Assembly (NCBI GenBank): GCA_945231345.1
Contig: CALYOL010000004.1
Span: 1 to 34,500, forward strand
From: an uncultured Porphyromonadaceae bacterium
GTDB lineage: Bacteria; Bacteroidota; Bacteroidia; Bacteroidales; Muribaculaceae
DNA length: 34,500 bases
Reading direction: 5' to 3'
This document shows, piece by piece, positions 9,416 to 18,382 of the stretch. Every line of letters begins with the position of its first letter. Position 1 is the first letter of the stretch. The position numbers and the translations under genes are program-made. Under the pieces are notes generated by a model. The model did not search any database. It had not been told where the DNA came from and saw only the letters and a program-made list of their open reading frames with translations.

Positions 9416-10261
9416 ATGAAAACTCGTGAACAACTAATTGAAGATTTGCTTGACCTTGCCTTTGCTGAAGATATTGGCGACGGTGACCATACTACCCTTA
9501 GCACAATTCCGGCTGAAGAACAAGGTAAGCAACAACTTATTGTAAAAGAAGAAGGCATTCTCGCAGGTGTTGAAATTGCAAAAATGGTCTTTAATAAGTT
9601 TGACAAAAAACTCAAAATGACAGTTTTTATTAACGATGGTGCGCACGTAAAGCCTGGTGATATTGCATTTGTTGTGGAAGGACCGGTTCGTTCTCTCCTT
9701 CAGACAGAACGAATAATGCTGAATATTATGCAGCGTATGAGCGGTATCGCTACAACAACCGCTAAATATCAGGAACGTCTCGCCGGACTTAAAACAAAAG
9801 TTCTTGACACCCGTAAAACCACACCAGGCATGAGAATTCTTGAAAAAGAAGCTGTCAAAATTGGTGGAGGTTGCAACCATCGTATTGGTCTTTTCGATAT
9901 GATTCTTATTAAAGACAATCACGTAGATTTCGCAGGCGGTATTCCACAAGCTGTTGCTGCTGCAAAAAAATATTGTAAAGAGAAAGGCAAGAACCTTAAA
10001 ATAGAACTTGAGGTGCGTAATACAGAAGAAATACTTCAAGCACTTGAAGCCGGTGTTGACCGCATTATGCTTGACAATTTTACCCCTGAAGCTACAAGAG
10101 ATGCAGTAAAATTGATTAACGGACGCACTGAAATTGAATCATCTGGAGGCATCACACTCGACACTCTCCGCGCTTATGGTGAAGCTGGTGTTGATTTTAT
10201 CTCAGTAGGTGCACTAACCCACTCTGTTAAAGGTCTTGACATGAGCTTCAAAGCTTGCTAA
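9416..10261 (+). CDS. nadC: Nicotinate-nucleotide pyrophosphorylase (carboxylating)
   Basis: EDIGDGDHTT, LNIMQRMSGIAT, DTRKTTPGMR, KDNHV, EVRN, IESSGGITL motifs. Confidence 0.95.
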   Translation: MKTREQLIEDLLDLAFAEDIGDGDHTTLSTIPAEEQGKQQLIVKEEGILAGVEIAKMVFNKFDKKLKMTVFINDGAHVKPGDIAFVVEGPVRSLLQTERIMLNIMQRMSGIATTTAKYQERLAGLKTKVLDTRKTTPGMRILEKEAVKIGGGCNHRIGLFDMILIKDNHVDFAGGIPQAVAAAKKYCKEKGKNLKIELEVRNTEEILQALEAGVDRIMLDNFTPEATRDAVKLINGRTEIESSGGITLDTLRAYGEAGVDFISVGALTHSVKGLDMSFKAC

Positions 10262-10278
10262 TTACATATCTTCCATAA

Positions 10279-10314
10279 AAAAAGCTCGGCAGATTTGGTT
10301 CTACCGAGCTTTTT
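10279..10314. terminator. Bidirectional intrinsic terminator between convergent nadC and purF-like gene
   Basis: 11-bp stem AAAAAGCTCGG/CCGAGCTTTTT, loop of about 14 nt. Confidence 0.85.
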
Positions 10315-10333
10315 CTATTTGCATTAAATATAT

Positions 10334-12214
10334 TTATCTCTTATCGTGATTCCCTTCAAAATAATTGATATAGGCAAGGTTTACAAGGCGATTACCACCA
10401 GGTGTGGGATAATCTCCGGAAAAATACCAGTCCCCGGGGTGATTAGGGATTGCATTGTGTAGGCCATCAAGTGTTTGATATACAATCTCAATCTCAGCCT
10501 CACAATCATCCGGCGTAAGCATCTTAGCTATTTGTTTTGAAATTTCCTCGTCTGTAAAGCCTTCATATATTCGCTTGACGCAATTTATCTGTTCTTGGGG
10601 TTTAAGAAGCGACTGACGTTTACATTCATCGTATACTTCCTTAAGTCGAGATTGCTCTCCATTCTCCTTAAGCAATTCAATTACAGCTCTAAAAGCGATA
10701 AACTCACTGAGTCGCGACATATCTATACCATAATAGTCCGGATAACGAACTTGCGGAGCCGATGATACTATGACAATTTTTTTCGGGTGCAATCTGCCAA
10801 GCATTCTCAGAATTGATTGTTTGAGGGTGGTGCCACGTACTATTGAGTCATCGATTACGACGAGCGTAGAAACATTATTTGTGACACATCCATATGTTAC
10901 ATCGTAGACATGCGCCGCAAGGTCGTTCCTCGTAGTGCCTTCAGCAATAAACGTACGCAATTTTATATCCTTTATGGCAACTTTCTCAACCCCTATTTTT
11001 CGGTTCATAATTTCCATTACAGAATCCGAAGTCAACTTGCCGGTTTTACTAAGATTGAGTATTTGTTCTGCTTTTCGTTTATTCAATATCTGTTCAAATC
11101 CCTCTACCATCCCAATAAAAGCTACTTCGGCTGTGTTAGGTATGAAAGATAGTACCGCCGTATCAAGGTCGTTGTTAATAGCCTGCATTAAGCGCGGGAC
11201 AAGATTTCGTCCCAGAAGCTTTCGTTCCTGATAAATATCCGCATCACTGCCACGTGAGAAATAAATACGCTCAAAAGAGCATCGGTTGTTGCTCTTTTCT
11301 GGTAAAATCTGCTTAATTGAAATCTTTCCTGATTTTGAGACAATCAGCGCCGCCCCTGGTGTAAGTTCTTGTACATTTTTTCGCCTTACATTAAGTACAG
11401 TCTGTATTACCGGACGTTCAGATGCCAATACAACAATCTCATCGTCATAGTAATAAAAGGCAGGACGTATACCACTACTGTCACGCAATGCAAACATGTC
11501 TCCAGAGCCGGTAGCACCGCAGATTACAAAGCCCCCGTCCCACATTGGCGCTGCTTCAGACAAAATTTTTGAGACATCAAGTCTGTCTTCTATTATTTGC
11601 GTAATGTTAGCAGGCGTTGTATCATTTTTTACTTGCTCATATAGCCTGTGGTTTTCCTTATCAAGACAGAAACCAAGTTGTTCCAGAAGCATATAGGTGT
11701 CACTGTAAAAGCGTGGATGTTGCCCATTCATCACTATTGAATGAAACACCTCGTCAACGTTGGTTAGATTGAAGTTTCCGCAAAGAAGAAGATTTTGAGA
11801 ACGCCAGTTGTTTCGGCGTAAAAAAGGGTGCACATAAGACATACCCGATTTTCCGGTCGTGCTATATCTTAAGTGCCCCATATATATTTCACCGATGAAT
11901 GGAGTCAAAGACTTGATGTGTTCCGTTGATAGATTCTCCAACTTACCAATTTGGTTATAGATTGAATCAAATATCTCCGATATTGCATTTGTGCCAAGTG
12001 CTCTTTCACGGAACATATATTCATTTCCGGGAGAAGTGTGCATCTTGACAACCCCTACTCCCGCACCTTCTTGTCCTCTGTTGTGTTGTTTCTCCATCAA
12101 GAGGTATAGAAGGTTTAGTGCATATTGGGCTGTGCCATATTTTTGTATGTAGTAGTCAATAGGCTTTAGCAGCCTTATCATTGCTACTCCACATTCGTGC
12201 TTTAATATCTCCAT
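10334..12214 (-). CDS. Long-form amidophosphoribosyltransferase-like protein (class II glutamine amidotransferase plus PRPP-binding domain)
   Basis: HECGVAMI N-terminal Cys region, KQHNRGQEGAG, GHLRYSTTGK, PRPP motif VVIDDSIVRGTTLKQS; 626 aa. Confidence 0.87.
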   Translation of the reverse strand: MEILKHECGVAMIRLLKPIDYYIQKYGTAQYALNLLYLLMEKQHNRGQEGAGVGVVKMHTSPGNEYMFRERALGTNAISEIFDSIYNQIGKLENLSTEHIKSLTPFIGEIYMGHLRYSTTGKSGMSYVHPFLRRNNWRSQNLLLCGNFNLTNVDEVFHSIVMNGQHPRFYSDTYMLLEQLGFCLDKENHRLYEQVKNDTTPANITQIIEDRLDVSKILSEAAPMWDGGFVICGATGSGDMFALRDSSGIRPAFYYYDDEIVVLASERPVIQTVLNVRRKNVQELTPGAALIVSKSGKISIKQILPEKSNNRCSFERIYFSRGSDADIYQERKLLGRNLVPRLMQAINNDLDTAVLSFIPNTAEVAFIGMVEGFEQILNKRKAEQILNLSKTGKLTSDSVMEIMNRKIGVEKVAIKDIKLRTFIAEGTTRNDLAAHVYDVTYGCVTNNVSTLVVIDDSIVRGTTLKQSILRMLGRLHPKKIVIVSSAPQVRYPDYYGIDMSRLSEFIAFRAVIELLKENGEQSRLKEVYDECKRQSLLKPQEQINCVKRIYEGFTDEEISKQIAKMLTPDDCEAEIEIVYQTLDGLHNAIPNHPGDWYFSGDYPTPGGNRLVNLAYINYFEGNHDKR

Positions 12215-12263
12215 AAATTGATTTAAGCGTTAACTAAGATTGTATGAGTGTGAAATTTATTTA

Positions 12264-14453
12264 TTATCTTATGAAGAGCAGCTCTCTATATTTAGGCAGA
12301 GGCCACATTTCATTATCTACCATAAGCTCAAGTTTGTCGATGTGATAGCGAATATTCTCCATTGCCGGTATCACGTTATCGTGATATGCAATAGCTTTTT
12401 CTCTCTCACATCTTAGGGCATTCGCTTCTTTTCTCGCGCTTACCATTTTTTCAACTTCTTCTTTAATGATAGACATGTGTTCTGCTATTGTCTCGATTGT
12501 CTGCAAGTCTTGTTGAGCTATCTTTGCAGATTTTGACTCGTCAAATAGGCTCTTGATTTTCACAAGGTTATCAACAAGGAATGATTGATAACGTGTTGCA
12601 ACAGGGATAATGTGATTTATGGCAAGGTCGCCCAACACGCGTGCCTCAATCTGGATTTTCTTAGTGTACATTTCCCACTTAACTTCATTGCGTGCCTCAA
12701 GTTCAACCCTATTCAATACACCTGTACGCTCAAACATTTCAATTGATGCTGCAGATAGGTACGAATCAAAGATTTTTGGCACAGAGGTCTCGCAGTCAAG
12801 TCCACGGCGTGCTGCTTCCTCTTTCCATTCGTCGCTATAACCGTTACCATCAAAGTGGATAGCCTTTGATTCTATGATAAGAGATTTAACCTCTTCAAGT
12901 ATTGCCTGACGGAGCGCCTCTCCCTTTTCAACTCGAGTGTTTACTTTCGATGCAAAATCATTTAGCTGGTCTGCTACAGCAGCATTCAGCACGAGCATTG
13001 CTGATGCACAATTTGCACTTGAGCCAACAGCACGGAATTCAAAGCGGTTTCCAGTGAATGCAAAAGGAGAAGTACGGTTACGGTCAGTATTATCTATCAT
13101 GATTTCAGGTATCTGATATATACCGACATTCTTACCCATTTTACCCGACAGACTCTCAAGCTCTGCGACATTACTGTTCTCAAGAGCTTCAAGAATGCTT
13201 GCAAGTTGCTTTCCTGTGAAGATTGATATAATTGCCGGCGGTGCTTCGTTTGCGCCAAGACGATGCGCATTTGTTGCAGATGAAATAGATGCCTTTAGCA
13301 AACCATTATATTTATTGACCGCTGCCATTACGTTTACAACAAACGTGATGAATTGCAGATTATCTTCAGCTGTCTTGCCTGGAGCAAATAGAAGAACCCC
13401 AGTGTCTGTCCCAAGGCTCCAGTTGTTATGCTTGCCTGAGCCATTAACTCCTGCAAACGGCTTTTCGTGCAACAGTACGCGGAAATTGTGTCTACGAGCA
13501 ACTTCAGCCATTACAGACATAAGAAGTAGGTTATGGTCGTTTGCAAGGTTTGTTTCCTCAAAAATAGGTGCAAGTTCAAACTGGTTTGGAGCAACCTCAT
13601 TATGTCGAGTCTTTGCTGGTATACCAAGTTTATGACATTCTATTTCAAGGTCAAGCATAAATGATTCTACGCGTGATGGAATCGCGCCAAAATAATGGTC
13701 CTCAAGCTGCTGGTTTTTTGCGCTTTCGTGACCCATAAGTGTTCTGCCGGTCATTACGAGGTCTGGACGAGCAGCATAAAGTCCTTCATCAACAAGGAAA
13801 TACTCCTGCTCCCAACCAAGATATGAGATAACATGATTAACTTTTGGGTCAAAGAAACGCGCAACAGCCGTACCTGCCTTATCAACGGCATTCAGAGCGC
13901 GGAGAAGTGGGGTTTTATAGTCAAGTGACTCTCCTGTATATGAAATGAAAATGGTAGGGATACACAGGGTTTTATCAAGAATAAATGCAGGAGAAGAAAT
14001 ATCCCATGCCGAATATCCTCGAGCTTCAAAAGTGTTTCTGATACCACCATTAGGAAAACTTGAAGCATCAGGTTCCTGTTGTACTAAGAGCTTACCTGTA
14101 AATTCTTCTACTACACCACCTTTACCATCGTGATCAATAAAAGCATCGTGCTTTTCTGCTGTGCCATCTGTAAGTGGATGGAACCAGTGTGTATAATGAC
14201 GAGCACCCTTGTCAATAGCCCAGCGGCGCATACCTTCAGCAACACTGTCTGCAAGTTCTCTTGACAAAGGTTGTCGGTGGTCTATTGCATGTACGAGTCC
14301 CTCGAAAGTTGCCTTTGGTAGGTATTGGTACATTGCTTTACGGTTAAACACAAATTCGCCGTAATACTCATCCGGTCTTTTCTCAGGTATATTGACTTTT
14401 ACCGCCTTGCGGTCAAATGCCTCACCTACAACCTTAAACCTTAATTTTGACAT
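12264..14453 (-). CDS. glnN: Glutamine synthetase type III
   Basis: 729 aa; AFAGVNGSGKHNNWSLGTDTG, RLGANEAPPAIISIF, NRTSPFAFTGNRFEFRAVGSS. Confidence 0.95.
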   Translation of the reverse strand: MSKLRFKVVGEAFDRKAVKVNIPEKRPDEYYGEFVFNRKAMYQYLPKATFEGLVHAIDHRQPLSRELADSVAEGMRRWAIDKGARHYTHWFHPLTDGTAEKHDAFIDHDGKGGVVEEFTGKLLVQQEPDASSFPNGGIRNTFEARGYSAWDISSPAFILDKTLCIPTIFISYTGESLDYKTPLLRALNAVDKAGTAVARFFDPKVNHVISYLGWEQEYFLVDEGLYAARPDLVMTGRTLMGHESAKNQQLEDHYFGAIPSRVESFMLDLEIECHKLGIPAKTRHNEVAPNQFELAPIFEETNLANDHNLLLMSVMAEVARRHNFRVLLHEKPFAGVNGSGKHNNWSLGTDTGVLLFAPGKTAEDNLQFITFVVNVMAAVNKYNGLLKASISSATNAHRLGANEAPPAIISIFTGKQLASILEALENSNVAELESLSGKMGKNVGIYQIPEIMIDNTDRNRTSPFAFTGNRFEFRAVGSSANCASAMLVLNAAVADQLNDFASKVNTRVEKGEALRQAILEEVKSLIIESKAIHFDGNGYSDEWKEEAARRGLDCETSVPKIFDSYLSAASIEMFERTGVLNRVELEARNEVKWEMYTKKIQIEARVLGDLAINHIIPVATRYQSFLVDNLVKIKSLFDESKSAKIAQQDLQTIETIAEHMSIIKEEVEKMVSARKEANALRCEREKAIAYHDNVIPAMENIRYHIDKLELMVDNEMWPLPKYRELLFIR

Positions 14454-14598
14454 AATTAATACCTATTAGAGAATTAATAAAAAAACGCACTACTTCAGCG
14501 TGTTGGCATAAGATAGTGCGGTATGATTCTTGCGTAAAATGTTTGACACACTCTGCGTGTCGCTTCTCGATAATATGAAAACGAAATGATAAAACCAT
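14434..14598 (-). other. Possible upstream ORF (54 codons) overlapping the glnN start
   Basis: ATG at 14598 to TAA at 14434-14436 read on minus: MVLSFRFHIIEKRHAECVKHFTQESYRTILCQHAEVVRFFINSLIGINYVKIKV. Below the ORF-track length; translation unproven. Confidence 0.3.
14479..14520 (-). promoter_or_regulatory. Terminator-like hairpin in the glnN 5' leader (candidate attenuator)
   Basis: Minus strand: CGCACTA...TAGTGCG stem (extendable by CTT/AAG past a bulge) followed by TTTTTTT, between a candidate promoter and the glnN ATG. Confidence 0.6.
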
Positions 14599-14627
14599 TT
14601 TGTAATATCTTTTTCCTTTTGACGGTG

Positions 14628-14635
14628 CAAATTTA
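14628..14635 (-). promoter_or_regulatory. Candidate -7 element for glnN (TAAATTTG on minus)
   Basis: Matches TAnnTTTG; TTTG 18 bp upstream on minus. Confidence 0.5.
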
Positions 14636-14679
14636 CTAATAATTCGTGATTTTCAAAGAAATTTTACAGAAAAAATTCG

Positions 14680-14687
14680 TAACTTTG
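14680..14687 (+). promoter_or_regulatory. Candidate -7 element for the HU-like gene (TAACTTTG)
   Basis: TAnnTTTG about 40 bp before ATG 14727; lies inside the upstream extension of the track ORF, arguing against start 14646. Confidence 0.5.
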
Positions 14688-14726
14688 CAACAAATTTTTC
14701 ACACAGAACGCATATTATATTTTATC

Positions 14727-15002
14727 ATGAATAATAAAGATTTTATTTCAGCATTATCAGAAGAGTGTGGACTTAGCGCAAACCAAGTGTCGTCTGCTGT
14801 TGAGTCACTAATCTCTGTCATTACCCAAAACCTAAAAAATATGGACAGCGTGGCTATTCCTGGTTTTGGTAAATTTGATGCAATTAAAGAAGACGAAAAA
14901 ATAAGCAAAGACCTATCTACGGGCAAACGTCTGCTTTTACCCCCGGTAATAAACGTTGTTTTTACTCCGGCTTCTGCTTTTATTAAAATTTTTGAGAAAT
15001 AA
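14727..15002 (+). CDS. HU/IHF family DNA-binding protein
   Basis: 91 aa from MNNKDFISALSEECGLS; SVAIPGFGKF and STGKRLLLPP...VVFTPASAFIKIFEK align with the HU fold. Confidence 0.85.
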   Translation: MNNKDFISALSEECGLSANQVSSAVESLISVITQNLKNMDSVAIPGFGKFDAIKEDEKISKDLSTGKRLLLPPVINVVFTPASAFIKIFEK

Positions 15003-15007
15003 TAATT

Positions 15008-16291
15008 ATGAACAATACTATTACTTTACTTACTTTGTGTAAGCAATTGCAAGAAAAGTTACCTTATGAAATAGAATCCGAAAAGTTTATAGCATCATTC
15101 ATCTCAGCAATAAATAAGGCTCTTGCTAAAGATGGTAGTGTTACAATTAATGGATTAGGTCAATTTATTATCTTAAAGTCTGATTCTTTAGATGACAAGA
15201 ATAACGTTGACGCTATACGTTTCATTCCGGATTCTGAATTAGCAGATACGGTCAATCAACCTTTTGCTTTCTTTGATGCTGTTGAGCTCGAAGATGAAGT
15301 TACTGAAGATGAATTGATAAATAATGATACTATAAGTAGCATTGAGTCGATTTCGGGTAAATTGCAAGAAAATGATAGTCAAGCCAAAGTAGTTTTAACG
15401 AATGAGGACAAACTAAATTCATCAGACAACAATGAGATAGACTCTACTCTTGAGGAAATTTTTGATGAAGACATAGAACAACCGGAAAGTCAATCGTCCT
15501 GTGGTTCTATGCAAGCTGCTGACCATAAAAAAACAGATATTGAAGAAGCTGATAACAATAAACCATTTGTAGTTACAATTACAGATAATCAGAATGGCAG
15601 TGATGTAGATAATTCAACTGCAAATACAGAACAGCAGGAAACAACTTCTTTCGATAATCCTTTCAAAGTAGAGGATTACGCAACAGATGATGAGAGTAAG
15701 AATGGGAATAATCCTCCTGAGGAGAATGAACAATATAACAATGACGAAGAGAAAGAAGAAAATAGTAATCTTTCATGGCTTTGGCTTGTGATATTTTTTG
15801 TTGTAGGTCTTGTTATTGGCTGGTGTATTCCTACGTTTATATCAAACCCTACAGTTGTTGAAGAGGTGTTTATATACGATACTATTTATGTTGATAAACC
15901 GATTGTGAAAGATAGCATTGATATATCTTCAAATCCTGTGGTTCAAGAGCCTGCTTTGACCCAAAAGATGGAAGTACAGACCAAAATATCCGAAAACAAG
16001 TCTGAAATTGTAGAATCTCAAACAGATAAAAAAGATGCTGTTATAACAGAGACTGTAAAGCCGAACAATACTCTAATCAGTATGGCATTACGGCACTACG
16101 GACATCGTGATTTTTGGGCATACATTTACATAGAAAATCAGGATAAATTAGGAAATCCTGATATGATTCGTTCAGGACAAGTTCTTGTAATACCACCTGC
16201 AAGCAAATATGGAATAGATAAAAATTCTAAAGAGTCATTAGAAAAGGCAAGCAAGAAATGCAAGGAAATACTAAACAAATATAAAAAATGA
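15008..16291 (+). CDS. HU-like domain, acidic linker, transmembrane helix and LysM domain protein
   Basis: N-terminal divergent HU (FIASFISAINKALAKDGSVTINGLGQFIIL); Asp/Glu/Asn-rich linker; TM LSWLWLVIFFVVGLVIGWCIPTFI; C-terminal LysM-like NTLISMALRHYGHRDFWAYIYIENQDKLGNPDMIRSGQVLVIPP. Confidence 0.82.
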   Translation: MNNTITLLTLCKQLQEKLPYEIESEKFIASFISAINKALAKDGSVTINGLGQFIILKSDSLDDKNNVDAIRFIPDSELADTVNQPFAFFDAVELEDEVTEDELINNDTISSIESISGKLQENDSQAKVVLTNEDKLNSSDNNEIDSTLEEIFDEDIEQPESQSSCGSMQAADHKKTDIEEADNNKPFVVTITDNQNGSDVDNSTANTEQQETTSFDNPFKVEDYATDDESKNGNNPPEENEQYNNDEEKEENSNLSWLWLVIFFVVGLVIGWCIPTFISNPTVVEEVFIYDTIYVDKPIVKDSIDISSNPVVQEPALTQKMEVQTKISENKSEIVESQTDKKDAVITETVKPNNTLISMALRHYGHRDFWAYIYIENQDKLGNPDMIRSGQVLVIPPASKYGIDKNSKESLEKASKKCKEILNKYKK

Positions 16292-16304
16292 CCACAAATT
16301 TAAG

Positions 16305-16345
16305 ATGTTAAACGTATAATAGTTAAATTTAACATTTCGTTTTAG
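16305..16345 (+). terminator. Possible intrinsic terminator after the HU-LysM gene
   Basis: ATGTTAAA/TTTAACAT 8-bp stem followed by TTCGTTTT. Confidence 0.4.
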
Positions 16346-16365
16346 CAATTCAATATAAATGTAAT

Positions 16366-16373
16366 TACCTTTG
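16366..16373 (+). promoter_or_regulatory. Candidate -7 element (TACCTTTG) of the Bat operon
   Basis: Matches TAnnTTTG, 60 bp upstream of ATG 16433. Confidence 0.45.
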
Positions 16374-16432
16374 CAGTAGAAATTAAGACAACTACCAAAG
16401 TACAATTGACAATAGATAATCATATCAATATT

Positions 16433-17428
16433 ATGAACGAAAACGTAGATATCCGCCAACTAAACGATTTAGTTGCATCTAAGAGCAATTTTATAAGCCT
16501 CATAAACAAAGGTATGGAGCAGACCATCGTAGGTCAACGCCACCTTACAGAATCTTTATTAATAGCTCTTTTGAGCAACGGACACATATTATTAGAGGGT
16601 GTACCAGGTCTTGCAAAGACATTAGCAATTAAAACCTTGTCACAGCTGATTGACGCAAAATATAGCCGTATTCAATTTACTCCAGACTTGCTTCCTGCCG
16701 ATGTTATAGGTACTATGATTTATAGCGTGCAAAAAGAACAGTTCCAGGTTAAAAAAGGTCCTATTTTTGCAAATTTTGTCCTTGCAGATGAGATTAACCG
16801 TGCTCCTGCAAAAGTACAGTCTGCACTTCTTGAAGCTATGCAGGAACGTCAGGTTACAATTGGTGATGCATCTTTCCGCTTAGACGAGCCTTTCTTAGTG
16901 ATGGCTACGCAAAACCCCATTGAGCAAGAAGGTACATACCCACTACCGGAGGCACAGGTCGACCGTTTCCTTATGAAAGTCGTAATAGGGTATCCAACAC
17001 GCGAAGAAGAGAAGGTAATTATTCGCCAGAATATATCAAACGAAAAGAAACATATACAAGCACTTCTTCGTCCTGAAGAAATTCTTGAAGTACAAAAAAT
17101 CGTCAGCCAAATTTACGTTGATGAAAAAATAGAGCGTTATATCGTTGACATTGTCTTTGCTACTCGATTCCCCGCAGAATATGGGCTTAATGACCTTACA
17201 AATATTATTTCTTTCGGAGCATCTCCCCGTGCTTCTATCAACCTTGCAAAAGCTGCTCGCGCATATGCATTCCTTCGTGGACGCGGATATGTGGTTCCTG
17301 AAGACGTAAGGGCTGTTTGTCATGACGTAATGCGCCATAGGCTTGGACTCACCTATGAGGCTGAAGCTAACAATATCACTGCAGACGAAATTATCTCTAA
17401 CATTATTGATAAGATTGAAGTACCTTAA
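16433..17428 (+). CDS. MoxR family AAA+ ATPase (first gene of Bat operon)
   Basis: Walker A-like GVPGLAKT, ADEINRAPAKVQSALLEAMQERQVTIG, MATQNPIEQEGTYPLPEAQVDRF; start at internal MNENVDIRQ. Confidence 0.93.
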   Translation: MNENVDIRQLNDLVASKSNFISLINKGMEQTIVGQRHLTESLLIALLSNGHILLEGVPGLAKTLAIKTLSQLIDAKYSRIQFTPDLLPADVIGTMIYSVQKEQFQVKKGPIFANFVLADEINRAPAKVQSALLEAMQERQVTIGDASFRLDEPFLVMATQNPIEQEGTYPLPEAQVDRFLMKVVIGYPTREEEKVIIRQNISNEKKHIQALLRPEEILEVQKIVSQIYVDEKIERYIVDIVFATRFPAEYGLNDLTNIISFGASPRASINLAKAARAYAFLRGRGYVVPEDVRAVCHDVMRHRLGLTYEAEANNITADEIISNIIDKIEVP

Positions 17429-17495
17429 TCCATAGTATTCACATTTGCCAACGTACAGACAATTTATTACGTACATTGATAATTTCATTTATACT

Positions 17496-18371
17496 ATGGA
17501 TGCTAATGAACTATTACGCAAAGTACGCAAGATTGAAATAAAAACTCGCGGACTTTCACAAAATATATTCGCAGGAGAATATCATTCCGCATTTAAAGGT
17601 CGTGGTATGATTTTTTCTGAGGTCAGAGAATATCAATATGGAGACGATATTCGCGACATTGACTGGAACGTAACGGCTCGTCACAACCGACTCTATGTAA
17701 AAGTATATGAGGAAGAGCGTGAGATGACGGTCATGCTTCTCGTCGACTTGTCTGCAAGCCGTTTATTTGGTGCTGTTGGACAAGAAAAGAGAGAAATCAT
17801 GGCTGAGATTGCCGCAACCCTTTCATTTTCTGCCATTCAAAACAACGACAAAATAGGAGTTGTCTTTTTTACTGATAAGATTGAAAAATTCATTCCGCCG
17901 AAGAAAGGTAAAAAACATATCTTATTTATAATAAGAGAGTTGCTAAACTTTGAACCACAAAATAAGGGGACAGACATTGGCAATGCTCTCAGATTCTTTA
18001 CAGATGCACTTAAGAAACGCTGCACAGCATTCTTGCTGTCTGATTTCATCTCTGAGAAAGATTTTTCTAAAGAGCTCTCTATCGCCGGTAATCGTCACGA
18101 CTTGATTGCTATACAGGTATTTGATAAACGAGACTCACAACTTCCAGATGTGGGCTTTATGCGTGTTGTAGACCTTGAGACCGGGAATGACCGTTGGATT
18201 GATACGTCTTCAAAAAGTGTGCGGAACTCCTACGGGAAATGGTGGTATGAGTGTCAGCAAAAAAATCAAGCAGCTCTTAATCGATATCGTATTGACTATG
18301 CTTCTGTCCCTACAGACGAAGATTATGTGAAAGTATTGATGGGACTTTTTAAGCGTAGAGGAGTAAAATAG
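17496..18371 (+). CDS. DUF58 domain protein (Bat operon)
   Basis: GRGMIFSEVREYQYGDDIRDIDWNVTAR typical of DUF58; start at internal MDANELLRKV. Confidence 0.92.
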   Translation: MDANELLRKVRKIEIKTRGLSQNIFAGEYHSAFKGRGMIFSEVREYQYGDDIRDIDWNVTARHNRLYVKVYEEEREMTVMLLVDLSASRLFGAVGQEKREIMAEIAATLSFSAIQNNDKIGVVFFTDKIEKFIPPKKGKKHILFIIRELLNFEPQNKGTDIGNALRFFTDALKKRCTAFLLSDFISEKDFSKELSIAGNRHDLIAIQVFDKRDSQLPDVGFMRVVDLETGNDRWIDTSSKSVRNSYGKWWYECQQKNQAALNRYRIDYASVPTDEDYVKVLMGLFKRRGVK

Positions 18372-18382
18372 ATATACATAGT

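Noticed and set aside
9434-10039. 201-aa ORF opposite nadC
   Set aside because: Fully antisense to a confident nadC; no recognisable domain.
13195-13635. 146-aa ORF opposite glnN
   Set aside because: Antisense to highly conserved GSIII sequence; no motif.
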